DNA of 64,000 nt from Pigmentiphaga litoralis (lineage in GTDB: Bacteria; Pseudomonadota; Gammaproteobacteria; Burkholderiales; Burkholderiaceae_B), in contig NZ_BMXQ01000002.1 in NCBI RefSeq assembly GCF_014651835.1, forward strand, positions 496,001 to 560,000. The letters run 5' to 3'. A model generated the notes under the pieces. It saw only the letters and a list, made by a program, of their open reading frames with translations. It was not told where the DNA came from and made no database searches. Positions within the stretch are counted from its first letter, which is position 1, and every line of letters begins with the position of its first letter. Position numbers and translations under genes: made by a program. This document shows positions 23,832 through 32,825 of this stretch, in pieces.

Positions 23832-24539
23832 TCAGCCCGCTGCGGGCGGGAAGTTCGACGGGAACAGCGACCGCCGCGTTTCTTCGTCATTCACCTTCTT
23901 GAACTCGATGTCCTTGCCGACCGCGCGAGCGCGCGTTGCGGCATCGCGGGCGTTGATGGTCTCGAACAATCGCTTGACGTTGGGGTAGGCCGACAGGGGA
24001 TCGTCGACGCCTTTGAAGACGCGCGTGGCGCGGTCGATCCAGCCCCAGGCCGACATGTCGGCGATGGTGTATTCATTGCCGACGATGTAGTCGCGGCCTT
24101 CCAGGTGGTCGTTCAGCACCTGGTAGTGGCGTTCCACTTCGCGGCGATAGCGGTTGGTGGCGTAGGGGCTTTCGTTTTCCGCCACGTATTGGAAGTGCAC
24201 GGCCTGGCCCGAGAAGGGACCCAATCCCGACGAAATGAAGAACAGCCAGGACAGCAGCTCGGGCTTGTCTGCCGGCGACCCCAGGAAGCGGCCCGTCTTT
24301 TCGGCCAGGTACACCAGGATGGCGCTGGAATCGAACACGCGCGTGTCCGAACCGGCCGGACCTTCCGTGTCCACGATGGCAGGCACCTTGCCGTTTGGAT
24401 TGATGGCGCGAAATTCCGGCAAGTGCTGCTGGCCCTTGCTGGTGTCGACCGGAATGACTTCATACGGCAGGCCGGCTTCTTCAAGGAAGAGGGCGACTTT
24501 GGCGGGATTGGGCGTCGGGTGGAAGTAGAAGCGGATCAC
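23832..24539 (-). CDS. Glutathione S-transferase (YfcG/Ure2p-like)
   Basis: A 235-residue two-domain GST. The thioredoxin-like N-terminal half has 'INPNGKVPAIVD' (cis-Pro backbone contact with glutathione) and 'VFDSSAILVYLAEKTG' (gamma-glutamyl contact at Ser). The all-helical C-terminal half has 'NEYTIADMSAWGW' with the N-capping Asp. The opening 'MIRFYFHPTPNPAKV' resembles YfcG-type enzymes, which use Thr/Asn near the N-terminus in place of Tyr or Ser and act as disulfide-bond reductases. The substrate is unknown. Confidence 0.9.
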   Translation of the reverse strand: MIRFYFHPTPNPAKVALFLEEAGLPYEVIPVDTSKGQQHLPEFRAINPNGKVPAIVDTEGPAGSDTRVFDSSAILVYLAEKTGRFLGSPADKPELLSWLFFISSGLGPFSGQAVHFQYVAENESPYATNRYRREVERHYQVLNDHLEGRDYIVGNEYTIADMSAWGWIDRATRVFKGVDDPLSAYPNVKRLFETINARDAATRARAVGKDIEFKKVNDEETRRSLFPSNFPPAAG

Positions 24540-24859
24540 AGGGCGTCCTTGGTGGCTTCGCGTTGGAGGGGTCGCGGGAAAGTTAGACCGCTACCGTAGG
24601 CGAGGACGGGGTGAATGCACTACAGGGTTTACGCGAGGTAGTGCGGATGGTTGGTCACTGGGAGCATCCCTCACCCATACAAATCCTTCTTCATTGCCTC
24701 GTCATAGTGCGCGTTGACTTGTTCGATCTGCGCCGGCTTCAAAAGTGTCGCTCGGACCCCGCGGTAAGCGACTGGTCATTGTCACTCTTCCTGCCAGTCC
24801 GGCCGCCACCCCGTGCTACGGTGGAGCCCCGGCCCACCCCACACTTTCCGCTCGCCACC
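24540..24859. other. Intergenic region of 320 bp between divergent genes
   Basis: It contains the promoters of the GST gene (leftward) and the YihY-like gene (rightward), neither obvious by eye, and the possible gene remnant described at 24671. Confidence 0.5.
24671..24772 (-). pseudogene. Possible C-terminal remnant of a lost gene
   Basis: A minus-strand frame of 33 codons ending in a stop reads as natural protein, with phrases 'YRGVRATLLKPAQIEQV' and 'NAHYDEAMKKDLYG'. The Lys/Glu/Asp/Tyr/Met content is unlike the Arg/Ala/Pro/Gly noise of chance frames in this G+C-rich DNA. It has no start and is open only back to a stop at about 24773. I cannot name the parent family. Confidence 0.35.
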
Positions 24860-25681
24860 GTGAAACTCCTTTCGTCCGTCCTCGGCTTCTGCAAGAAGAT
24901 CAATCAGCACGATCTGTTCAACGGCGCCGCCGTGCTGGGGTTCTACCTGACCCTGGCGATCTTCCCGGCCATCATCCTGATCATGGCCTTGCTGCCCTAT
25001 CTGCCAGTGCACGATGTGGACCGGGCCATCATGGACCTGCTGGGCCAGGCGCTGCCGCCCGAATCGGCCGCCATGTTCCAGGACGTGGTCAAGGACGTGA
25101 CTGAGCAACCGCGCGGCGGCCTGCTGTCTTTCGGGATCGGCGCCAGCCTGTGGGCGACGTCCACCGGCATGTACGCGATCATGCAGCAGCTCAACACCAT
25201 CTACGGGGTGCCCGAAGGGCGGGGCGTGTTCGGAGGCCGCTGGGTGGCGATTTGCCTGAGCATGCTGTTCGTCGTGCTGGTGATCCTGGCGTTTTCGCTG
25301 GTGGTGCTGGGCGGGCTGCTGCAGGACTGGCTGGGCGAACGCCTTGGCATGTCCGGCCTCTGGATGGTCGTGTTCGGCACGCTGCGGTGGGTCATCATCC
25401 TGTCGGGCCTGGTGCTTGGCTTTGCCCTGATCTACTACCTGGCGCCCAACCGCAAGCAGCAGTTCGTGCTGATCACGTCCGGCAATCTGGCCGCTGCCGG
25501 CCTGCTGGTGGTGTCGTCGCTGCTGTTCGCCCGCTATGTGCAGACCTTCTGGGACTACAGCGCCACGTACGGCAGCATCGGCGCGGTGATCGTGCTGATG
25601 CTGTGGCTGTACATGGCGGGGTTTTCGATGCTGATCGGGGCGGAATTGAATGCATGGCGGCACGCCGGGACGTCGGCCTGA
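24860..25681 (+). CDS. YihY/BrkB-family inner-membrane protein
   Basis: A 273-residue protein with six predicted membrane spans. Family phrases are 'LFNGAAVLGFYLTLAIFPAI', 'GASLWATSTGMYAIMQQLN', 'YYLAPNRKQQF' and 'YGSIGAVIVLMLWLYMAGF'. GTG 24860 is taken as the start because it matches the normal family N-terminus ('KLLSSVLGFCKKI'); the frame is open further upstream, but that part is not protein-like. Members were once thought to be RNase BN, later disproved; the function remains unclear, possibly in envelope transport. Confidence 0.88.
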   Translation: MKLLSSVLGFCKKINQHDLFNGAAVLGFYLTLAIFPAIILIMALLPYLPVHDVDRAIMDLLGQALPPESAAMFQDVVKDVTEQPRGGLLSFGIGASLWATSTGMYAIMQQLNTIYGVPEGRGVFGGRWVAICLSMLFVVLVILAFSLVVLGGLLQDWLGERLGMSGLWMVVFGTLRWVIILSGLVLGFALIYYLAPNRKQQFVLITSGNLAAAGLLVVSSLLFARYVQTFWDYSATYGSIGAVIVLMLWLYMAGFSMLIGAELNAWRHAGTSA

Positions 25682-25711
25682 ACACCGCGCCGCGCCTGCC
25701 GCGCCGCATCT

Positions 25712-27145
25712 CTACATCTGGCTGACGAACTTGGTGGTCAGGTAGCTTTCCAGCGACTCGCTGCCGCCTTCCGACCCGTAGCCCGAGTCCTTGACCCCGC
25801 CAAAGGGCGTCTCTTCTACCGAGATGTTGTAGGTGTTGATGCCCACCATGCCGGATTCGAGTTGCTCGCCCAAGGCGATCGCGCGGCCGTTGTCTGCCGT
25901 GAACGCATAGGCGGCCAGGCCGACAGGCAGGCGGTTGGCCTCGGCAATCGCCTCGGCCGGATCATCAAACGCGTTGGCGATGATCACCGGGCCGAAGGGT
26001 TCTTCGTTCATGATCCGGGCCGACAGCGGCACGTCCGCCAGTATCGTGGGCTGCCAGTAAAAGCCCGGGGAAGGGCCCCGGCGTCCACCCGTGACCAGCC
26101 GGGCGCCGTGCCCGACGGCGTCGTCGATCAGCGCTTCCATCGTGGCCATTCTGCGGGGGTTGGCCATCGGGCCCATGCCCGTATTGGCGTCAAGACCATT
26201 GCCGAGCGTGAGCCGCTCGACCGACCCCGCCAGCGTCGAAATGAATGCGGCATGCAACGATCGGTGCACGTAGAAGCGGGTGGGCGAGATGCAGGACTGT
26301 CCGCTGTTGCCGAATTTGCGCATGGACTGGGCCGCGACCGACGCCACGTCGGCATCCCCGAAAACCAGCACGGGGGCATGGCCGCCCAGTTCCATGGACG
26401 TCGGCTTCGGGCCCAGGGCGGCCAGTGCGGCGATCTGCCGGCCGACCGCCGTCGACCCGGTAAACGATACCTTGCGGATGATCGGCGACCGGATCAGGTG
26501 CGACGACACGTCGGCCGGCACGCCGAACACGATGTTGAGCACCCCCGGCGGCAGACCGGCATCGATCAGGCAACGCATGATTTCGATCGCGCTGCCTGGC
26601 GTTTCTTCGGCGGGCTTCAGCACGCACGAGCAGCCGGCCGCCAGCGCGCCGCCGATCTTGCGAACCGGGGTCAACACCGGAAAATTCCATGGCGTGAACG
26701 CGGCCACGGGGCCCACGGGCTCGCGCACCACGATCTGGCGATGGCCCGGAATCCGCGACGGGATGACGCGGCCATAGGCGCGCCGGCCTTCTTCGGCGTA
26801 CCAGTCCAGGGTATCGGCCGAAAACAGCACCTCGCGCTTCGATTCCATCAGGGGCTTGCCTTCCTCGCGCGTCATGACGTACGCCATGGCATCCGCCCGC
26901 TCGCGCATCAGCGATGCGGCCTTGTGCAGGATGGCGGCGCGGTCTGGCGCCGGGGTCTTGCTCCAGCCGCGAAAGGCGCCCTGCGCCGCATGCAGCGCGC
27001 GGTCGAGGTCGGCGGCGTTGGCCAGGGGCAATGCGGCCAGCGGTGCTTCGGTTGCCGGGTCGGTCACCTGGAACACGTCGCGGTCGTTGCCGGCCAGCCA
27101 CTCGCCGCCAATGTGCAGCGCCAGGTCAGGGTAGGAATGCGTCAT
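25712..27145 (-). CDS. NAD(P)-dependent aldehyde dehydrogenase (succinate-semialdehyde dehydrogenase-like)
   Basis: A 477-residue ALDH-superfamily enzyme with all catalytic parts: Asn154 ('PWNFP'), 'FTGSTAVG' at 228-235 for cofactor binding, Glu252 in 'MELGGHAP' and nucleophile Cys285 in 'NSGQSCISP'. The GabD-like pattern ('WNFPVLTPVRKIGGALAAGC', 'EETPFGGVKDSGYGSEGG') places it near succinate-semialdehyde and related dehydrogenases. It is the last gene of a leftward operon with an SDR and a Liv-type ABC transporter, so its substrate is probably an aldehyde made from the imported compound. The start is ATG 27145. Confidence 0.9.
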   Translation of the reverse strand: MTHSYPDLALHIGGEWLAGNDRDVFQVTDPATEAPLAALPLANAADLDRALHAAQGAFRGWSKTPAPDRAAILHKAASLMRERADAMAYVMTREEGKPLMESKREVLFSADTLDWYAEEGRRAYGRVIPSRIPGHRQIVVREPVGPVAAFTPWNFPVLTPVRKIGGALAAGCSCVLKPAEETPGSAIEIMRCLIDAGLPPGVLNIVFGVPADVSSHLIRSPIIRKVSFTGSTAVGRQIAALAALGPKPTSMELGGHAPVLVFGDADVASVAAQSMRKFGNSGQSCISPTRFYVHRSLHAAFISTLAGSVERLTLGNGLDANTGMGPMANPRRMATMEALIDDAVGHGARLVTGGRRGPSPGFYWQPTILADVPLSARIMNEEPFGPVIIANAFDDPAEAIAEANRLPVGLAAYAFTADNGRAIALGEQLESGMVGINTYNISVEETPFGGVKDSGYGSEGGSESLESYLTTKFVSQM

Positions 27146-27173
27146 CTCGGAATCCTTGGTCGGTCGAACGCGG

Positions 27174-27932
27174 TCAGTGCAGGACGATGCCGCCATCGAC
27201 GGTCAGGGTCTGGCCGCTGATGAAGTCGCTGTCGGACGACGCCAGGAACAGCAGGGCGCCGACCAGGTCTTCGGGCATCTGGTCGCGTTGCACGCAGCGC
27301 GCACGGTGTTGCGCGGCGATCGTGGCGGTCAGCACGGCGCGGTTGGCTTCGACGTTCTCGCTCATGGTCAGGCCGGGAGCAATCGCATTGACGTTGATGC
27401 CCGTGCCGGCCAGTTCGCGCGCCAGGCATCGGGTAAAGGCTTCGACGGCGCCCTTGGACGCGACGTAGTGCGTCAGGTCGGGCACGCCGGTCGCTACCGT
27501 GGTCGACGAAATCGTGATGATCTTGCCACCGCCCGCGGCCATCATTTCCTTGACGGCGGCCTTGGCGCAGAAGAACACGCCGCGCGCATTGACGGCCATG
27601 ACCTTGTCCCAGTCTTCCTGTTCCAGGTCCAGGATGCGAGCGCGCTTGAGCTGGCTGTAGATGCCGGCGTTGGCCACCATGATATCGATACGGCCAAAGT
27701 CGGACATGGCCTGCCGGACCATGGCCTGGCACGCTTCCCAGCTCGACACGTCGCCCCGGATGCCCGTGGCCTGGCCCCCGGCGGCACGGATCTGCTCCAC
27801 GACAGCACCCGGATCGGCAATGTCGGACACCACGACGCTTGCCCCTTCCGCTGCCAGGGCGCGGGCGTAGTACGCGCCAATGCCTACCGCGGCGCCTGTG
27901 ACGACCGCGACCTTACCGTTCAACCTGCCCAT
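27174..27932 (-). CDS. SDR-family oxidoreductase
   Basis: A 252-residue classical SDR: TGAAVGIG (12-19), 'NAG' at 88-90, Ser142/143 and Tyr156-xxx-Lys160. Asp37 after the second beta strand ('VVVSDIAD') favours NAD over NADP. It likely oxidises an alcohol to a carbonyl for the neighbouring aldehyde dehydrogenase, 28 bases downstream. The true start is ATG 27932 ('MGRLNGKVAVVTGAA'); the longer frame upstream is not protein-like. Confidence 0.9.
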   Translation of the reverse strand: MGRLNGKVAVVTGAAVGIGAYYARALAAEGASVVVSDIADPGAVVEQIRAAGGQATGIRGDVSSWEACQAMVRQAMSDFGRIDIMVANAGIYSQLKRARILDLEQEDWDKVMAVNARGVFFCAKAAVKEMMAAGGGKIITISSTTVATGVPDLTHYVASKGAVEAFTRCLARELAGTGINVNAIAPGLTMSENVEANRAVLTATIAAQHRARCVQRDQMPEDLVGALLFLASSDSDFISGQTLTVDGGIVLH

Positions 27933-27975
27933 GCGTGCCTCTCTGCGTTTGGAATGTTTGGGGGGCGCGGCGCGT

Positions 27976-28692
27976 TCAGTGCACGCCGACGCCAAGATAG
28001 CGATCCACGAGGGAAGGATCCTCGCGCATCGCGCTGGCCTGACCGCTCCACGCGATGTGGCCATGTTCGATGATGAGCACCACGTCTGCGTAGTCGAGCG
28101 CGCGATCGATCTGCTGTTCCACCAGGATCGTCGTCATCGACCGGTCCTGCGTCAGCGCGATCAGCGACGTCATCAACTCGTCGCAGACCACCGGCGCCAG
28201 ACCTTCGAGGGGTTCATCAAGCAGCAGGATCGACGGCTGGCCCAGCAGCGTGCGTGCGGTCGACAGCATCTGCTGCTCTCCCCCCGACAGCTGGATGCCG
28301 AGGTTCTTCTTGCGTTCGGCCAGCCGCGGAAACATGGCGTAGGCTTCCTGCACGGCAGATCGCGGGCGGCCCTTCAGGCCCGCCATCAGATTCTCTTCCA
28401 CCGTCAGCGAAGCGAAGATGTCGCGCGTCTGCGGCACGTATCCCAGCCCCGCCGCGGCGCGCGCCGTCGTCGACAGGCCGCTGATGTCGCGCGTGTCCAG
28501 AAGCACCTCGCCGCCAAACCGTCGCGTCAGTCCCATCAGGCTGGCGAGCAGGGTCGTCTTGCCCATGCCATTGCGGCCCAGCAGCGCGACCCGGCTTCCG
28601 GCAGGAATGTCCAGCGACAGCTCGTCGATGACGCGGATGGCGCCGTAGCCGGCAGCCAGGCGGCGGATGGACAGGGTAGGGGGTGTCTTCAC
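27976..28692 (-). CDS. Branched-chain amino acid-type ABC transporter ATP-binding protein (LivF-like)
   Basis: A 238-residue ATPase: Walker A 'GRNGMGKT' at 39-46, signature 'LSGGEQQ', Walker B 'ILLLDEPLEG' and the H-loop region. LivF family members are about 235 residues. The start overlaps the LivG-like stop by four bases. It forms the ATPase heterodimer that powers the fused permease encoded upstream. Confidence 0.93.
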   Translation of the reverse strand: MKTPPTLSIRRLAAGYGAIRVIDELSLDIPAGSRVALLGRNGMGKTTLLASLMGLTRRFGGEVLLDTRDISGLSTTARAAAGLGYVPQTRDIFASLTVEENLMAGLKGRPRSAVQEAYAMFPRLAERKKNLGIQLSGGEQQMLSTARTLLGQPSILLLDEPLEGLAPVVCDELMTSLIALTQDRSMTTILVEQQIDRALDYADVVLIIEHGHIAWSGQASAMREDPSLVDRYLGVGVH

Positions 28693-29459
28693 GCGGCTCC
28701 CTTGCCGACGCGGTCGGCGTAGCGTCCCAGATAGGCGGTGCGGACCTGCGCATCGGCCATCACCTCGCGCGGCGTCCCTTCGAAGATCACGGCGCCTTCC
28801 GCCAGCACGACCACGTGCGAGGCAAAGCGGAATGCAAAGTCCAGATCATGTTCGATCATCAGCACGGCCATGTCGGCAGGCAGGCTTTGTATCGCCTGCA
28901 GCATGCGCGGCACGTCGGCGCGCGATACGCCTGCCGCCGGTTCGTCCAGCAGCAGCACCTTGGCTTTCATGGCCAGCGCCAGTGCGATCTCGAGCAGCCG
29001 GTGCTGCCCATAGGCGGCGTTGCGCACCTTCAGGTCGGCCAGTTCGGACAGCGCCAGGCGAGCCAGCACAGTGCGCACTTCGTCTTCCCGCGCCGGATCA
29101 CTGCGGGTACTGCAGAACATGCGCTGCGACTGACCATCACGTTGCAGCAGGGCCAGCCGCACATGATCCGCGAACGACAGGTCCAGGAACAGCCGGCTGA
29201 TCTGGAACGAGCGCACCAGGCCGCGGCGGGTGCGGGCAATCGGTTCCAGGCGCGAGATGTCGTCGCCGTCCAGAAGGATGCGTCCGCCATCGGGCCGCAG
29301 GCGCCCGGCAAGCAGGTTCACAAACGTCGTCTTGCCCGCGCCATTCGGACCAATCAGCGCAACCCGCCCACCGGCCGGAATGGTCAGGGAAATGTTGCGG
29401 CTGACCTGGATCCCGCCAAAGGACTTGTCGAGTCCTTCCACTTGCAGCAGTGGCGTCAT
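28689..29459 (-). CDS. Branched-chain amino acid-type ABC transporter ATP-binding protein (LivG-like)
   Basis: A 256-residue ATPase: Walker A 'GPNGAGKT' at 37-44, the LivG-type signature region 'YGQHRLLEIALAL' (the usual Ser-Tyr-Gly-Gln reads Ala-Tyr-Gly-Gln here) and Walker B 'VLLLDEPAAG'. It is coupled by four-base overlaps to the permease gene before it and to LivF after it. Confidence 0.93.
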   Translation of the reverse strand: MTPLLQVEGLDKSFGGIQVSRNISLTIPAGGRVALIGPNGAGKTTFVNLLAGRLRPDGGRILLDGDDISRLEPIARTRRGLVRSFQISRLFLDLSFADHVRLALLQRDGQSQRMFCSTRSDPAREDEVRTVLARLALSELADLKVRNAAYGQHRLLEIALALAMKAKVLLLDEPAAGVSRADVPRMLQAIQSLPADMAVLMIEHDLDFAFRFASHVVVLAEGAVIFEGTPREVMADAQVRTAYLGRYADRVGKGAA

Positions 29460-31339
29460 GGATGCACCTCGATGGCTTGCGGCGTCACGGGGCGCCGACG
29501 ACGGCGACGCAGGGTCAAGAGGCCCTGCAGACCCGAGGGCAGGAAGAACATGACGGCGATCAGGATGAGCCCGATGGCGATCAGCCAGTGCGACGGGTCC
29601 GCCGCGGCAATCCAGTGTTCCGCCGTCAGATAGACGACCACGCCGCCAAGGGCGCCGAACAGTGTTCCGGCGCCGCCCAGGATCAGCATCACGAAGGCTT
29701 CAGCCGAGCGCTCGAAGGTCAGGCTGTCCAGACCGACCACCCCTGTCGTGATGGCCGCCAGCGCGCCACCCAGGCCGGCGACCATGCCCGACACGCCAAA
29801 CATCCGCACCAGGGTGCCGTTGACCTTGCCGCCCATGGCTTCGACCCGCACCGGGTCGCCCTTGATCCCTCGGCACAACAGGCCGAACGGCGAATGCACG
29901 ATCAGGGTGAGCGTGCTCAATACGCAGACGAGCACCCCCAGGCCGAGCAGGTAGCCCGTCACGCCTTCGAAGTCGAACGCAAAGATGCCGAACAGCGGGG
30001 ACGGCGCAATATCGGAGAGCCCGTCGCTGCCGCCGGTCAGCCACGACAGCTTGTTGCCCAGCGCCAGCGTCAATTGCAGGATCGCCACCGTCAACACCAG
30101 TTGCGCCAGCCCCTTGGCCCGCACGATCAAGGCGCCCGACACCAGCCCGGCAAGACCGCCCGCAATCATGCCGACGCCCAGCATGGCAAGCGGATCGGTA
30201 ATGCCGGCCCGCAATGCCGCAATGCCGGCGGCGTACGCGCCAATACCGTAGAGCGCGGCCTGGCCCAGGGTGGCCACGCCGCAGTAGCCAACGATCAGGT
30301 CCAGCGACAGCACCAGCAGCGCCATCGACAACATGCGGGACAGGTAGCCGGCATAGTCCGGGACAATCAGGTAGGCCGCGAGCCCCGCGACCGCGATGCC
30401 GGCGATACCCACAAAGGCGATACGGCGATCGGGCCCATCGACCGGCGTGGGCGTTGCGGCAGTGGCATGCGCCGCGGCGCGGCGGCCGAGCAGCCCGTCC
30501 GGAAAGACCAGCACCACCCCGATCACCGCCACGTAGAACAAGGCGTCGCCATAGCCGGGCGCCAGATACTTGCCGACGGTATCGATCAGACCGAGCAGCA
30601 GGGCCGCCGTCAATGCGCCACCAATCGACCCGGCGCCCCCTATCGATACGACCACCAGGATGGTGACCATGTAGCGCAAGGCGTAATACGGATCGATGGG
30701 GAGCAGCTCGGCGCCGATCACGCCGCCCATCGCGCCCAGCGCCACGGACAGTGCGAAGGTCAGCGAATAGATGCGCTGGGTGCGAATGCCGAGCGACGCG
30801 GCCATGCCCGCGTTGTCCACAGCGGCGCGCAGCTTCGTTCCAAAAGACGTCTTCTCGATCAGCAGCCACAGGCCCAGCGCCACGGCCAGTCCGACCGCGA
30901 TCACGAACAGACGGTGCGCCGGGATGAAGCGAAATCCCAGGTCCACCGGGCCGGTCAGGAACGCCGGCAGCGGAATCGTGCGCATGGCGGGACCAAAGAA
31001 ATAGTTGGTCAACCCGATCATGCAGAAGGCGATGCCAATGGTGATCAGCACCTGCACCAGGTAGTCGTTCTTGCCGTACAGCGGCCGGAACAGGGCGACT
31101 TCCAGCGGCACGGCCAGGATGACCACGCACGCCATGGCCAGGGGCAGCGCCGCCAGATAGGGCAGGCCCAGTGCCAGCAGCGCATGCGACGCAAAGTAGC
31201 CGCCGAGCATCGCGAACCCGCCGTGGGCCAGGTTCACGACCTTCATCAAGCCAAGGGTGATCGACAGGCCGATCGAGATGGTAAAGAGCACCATGCCGTA
31301 GGCCAGCGTGTCGATCAGTATGCTGACGAGTGTCGCCAT
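29456..31339 (-). CDS. Fused LivH-LivM permease of ABC transporter
   Basis: A 627-residue membrane protein joining both Liv-type permeases in one chain. Residues 1 to about 290 are LivH-like ('NLAHGGFAMLGGYFA', 'PYYALRYMVTILVVVSIGGA', 'FPDGLLGRR'). A linker of about 15 residues follows (Ala/Thr/Pro-rich), then a LivM-like half ('VATLGQAALYGIGAYAAG', 'KGLAQLVLTVAILQL', 'SPFGLLCRGIKGDPVRVEAMG'). Separate LivH and LivM are the norm, so the fusion is a notable variant that fixes 1:1 stoichiometry. I see no frame break; the linker is read through in one frame. Confidence 0.92.
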   Translation of the reverse strand: MATLVSILIDTLAYGMVLFTISIGLSITLGLMKVVNLAHGGFAMLGGYFASHALLALGLPYLAALPLAMACVVILAVPLEVALFRPLYGKNDYLVQVLITIGIAFCMIGLTNYFFGPAMRTIPLPAFLTGPVDLGFRFIPAHRLFVIAVGLAVALGLWLLIEKTSFGTKLRAAVDNAGMAASLGIRTQRIYSLTFALSVALGAMGGVIGAELLPIDPYYALRYMVTILVVVSIGGAGSIGGALTAALLLGLIDTVGKYLAPGYGDALFYVAVIGVVLVFPDGLLGRRAAAHATAATPTPVDGPDRRIAFVGIAGIAVAGLAAYLIVPDYAGYLSRMLSMALLVLSLDLIVGYCGVATLGQAALYGIGAYAAGIAALRAGITDPLAMLGVGMIAGGLAGLVSGALIVRAKGLAQLVLTVAILQLTLALGNKLSWLTGGSDGLSDIAPSPLFGIFAFDFEGVTGYLLGLGVLVCVLSTLTLIVHSPFGLLCRGIKGDPVRVEAMGGKVNGTLVRMFGVSGMVAGLGGALAAITTGVVGLDSLTFERSAEAFVMLILGGAGTLFGALGGVVVYLTAEHWIAAADPSHWLIAIGLILIAVMFFLPSGLQGLLTLRRRRRRPVTPQAIEVHP

Positions 31340-31364
31340 TCGAGCGTCTCCTTACCCGGGCAGA

Positions 31365-32525
31365 TCAAGGTTTCGCAGCGGGCGGATAGACCTTGATTTC
31401 CTTGTTGTACAGACGGCCGTCCGGGCCTTTCTGCACGGACCGGATATAGATGTTCTGCACCAGTTCGCGGCTGGTGGGGTCGATCCTGACCGGGCCGCGC
31501 GGGCTCTCCCAGGCCAGCCCCTTTGCCGCTTTCATGGCGCCGTCCGCGTCCTTCTTGCCTTTGGTCGCTTCGATCATGGTTCGCAAGACATGGGTGCCGT
31601 CGTACGCCATGACGGTGGCCGGATTTACCGTGCCGTTGGGATACAGCTTCCGGTAGGCCGCCTGGAAATCGGTGTTGACCTTCGACTCGTGCGCCGCGGA
31701 ATAGATGTAGCTGGTCTCGAGGCCGATCGCGGCATCGCCCAGTTGTTGCAGGTCGGATTCCTGCGTTTCCGACAGGCCGAAAAAGCGGATGCCTTCGGCC
31801 TTCATGCCGTTTTCCTGATAGGCCTTGACGAAGCCGAAGGTGGCCGGGCCGGCAGGCAGGAAGACGAACAGCGCGTCGGGCTTCAGAAGGCGGATCTTTT
31901 GCAGGAAGGGGCCGAAGTCGGTCGTGGACAGCGGCATGCGGATGGACTCGATCACCTGGCCGCTGTTGCCGTAGGCTTCCTTGAAGGCGGCTTCGGCATC
32001 GGCGCCGGGGCTGTAATCGGCCACCGCGGTCACGACGCGTTTCAGGCCGTTTTCGGCCATGTACTTGGCCACCGGCACGGTGATCTCGGGCAGCGTATTC
32101 GACGTACGCAGAAAGTAGTCCGACTTTGCGACGATGGTCGGGCCGGCGGCATTGAAGATGACCGACGGAATCTTGGCGGACTGGATGACATTGGCAACGG
32201 CCAGGGCATCGGGTGTCGACACGAAGCCGGCCAGGTATTGCACCTTGTCGCGGACGATCAGTTCCTGGGCCAGTGCGCGGGCGCGCTGCGGATCCACCGT
32301 CGGCAGGTCGCGATAGATGTACTCGATCTTGATGTCGCCGGACAGCGCGCCTTTCTGAGCGGTGTACGTTTCCATGCCTTGCCGGAACGGCGTGCCCCAC
32401 GAGCCCGAGAGCTGGCCCGAGAACGGACCGATCACACCGACCTTGACGGTCTCGGCCGCGGGGGCGGCGGTGGAAAACACTAGGGCGGCGCTTGCCGCGG
32501 CCACCAACCAAACTTGTCGTTTCAT
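31365..32525 (-). CDS. Periplasmic receptor of Liv-type ABC transporter
   Basis: A 386-residue type I periplasmic binding protein. The Sec signal peptide ends near 'APA|AE' (residue 23-24), and the mature start is 'TVKVGVIGPFSGQLSGSWG'. Later come 'DLPTVDPQRARALAQELI', 'FNAAGPTI' and 'FFLPAGPATFG'-like lobes. It is the first gene of the operon. The ligand is not a standard branched-chain amino acid by default: this subfamily in Burkholderiales often binds aromatic acids, amides or urea, and the neighbouring SDR and ALDH suggest a catabolised alcohol or aldehyde precursor. Confidence 0.92.
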   Translation of the reverse strand: MKRQVWLVAAASAALVFSTAAPAAETVKVGVIGPFSGQLSGSWGTPFRQGMETYTAQKGALSGDIKIEYIYRDLPTVDPQRARALAQELIVRDKVQYLAGFVSTPDALAVANVIQSAKIPSVIFNAAGPTIVAKSDYFLRTSNTLPEITVPVAKYMAENGLKRVVTAVADYSPGADAEAAFKEAYGNSGQVIESIRMPLSTTDFGPFLQKIRLLKPDALFVFLPAGPATFGFVKAYQENGMKAEGIRFFGLSETQESDLQQLGDAAIGLETSYIYSAAHESKVNTDFQAAYRKLYPNGTVNPATVMAYDGTHVLRTMIEATKGKKDADGAMKAAKGLAWESPRGPVRIDPTSRELVQNIYIRSVQKGPDGRLYNKEIKVYPPAAKP

Positions 32526-32632
32526 GGAGTCTCCTGTCCTGGCATGCGCGTCATCGCTTTCCGATAAAAGGAAAGACGTGCAGCGTCTCTGCAATACGGC
32601 GTTTCGTGACGGGCAAGGCTCGCGCCCCGTGT

Positions 32633-32650
32633 GTTAATCAGGTGATTAAC
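32633..32650. promoter_or_regulatory. Palindromic operator candidate for adjacent TetR regulator
   Basis: GTTAATCA-GG-TGATTAAC: perfect 8-bp arms, 2-bp centre, in an otherwise G+C-rich 300-bp gap between the Liv operon and the divergent TetR gene. Size and symmetry fit a TetR dimer site; it lies 107 bases before the receptor ATG. Confidence 0.6.
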
Positions 32651-32825
32651 TTTGGCGATTACAGCACGATGGCGCGTGCTCTCGCGAACTGATTTTTTCG
32701 ATGGCTTGAAAACAAAAAGTGATGAGTGCACAAGGTTGTGAAGCAGGCTTTGCAACCGCATTGGCGATGGCAATGTGTGGGTACACTGCGCGATGCGCCG
32801 TGGCACGGCCGACACCAGGATACCC

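Noticed and set aside
29450-31396. 648-codon plus-strand frame opposite the LivHM fusion
   Set aside because: It has Gln/His/Arg-rich low-quality composition opposite a well-supported membrane protein.
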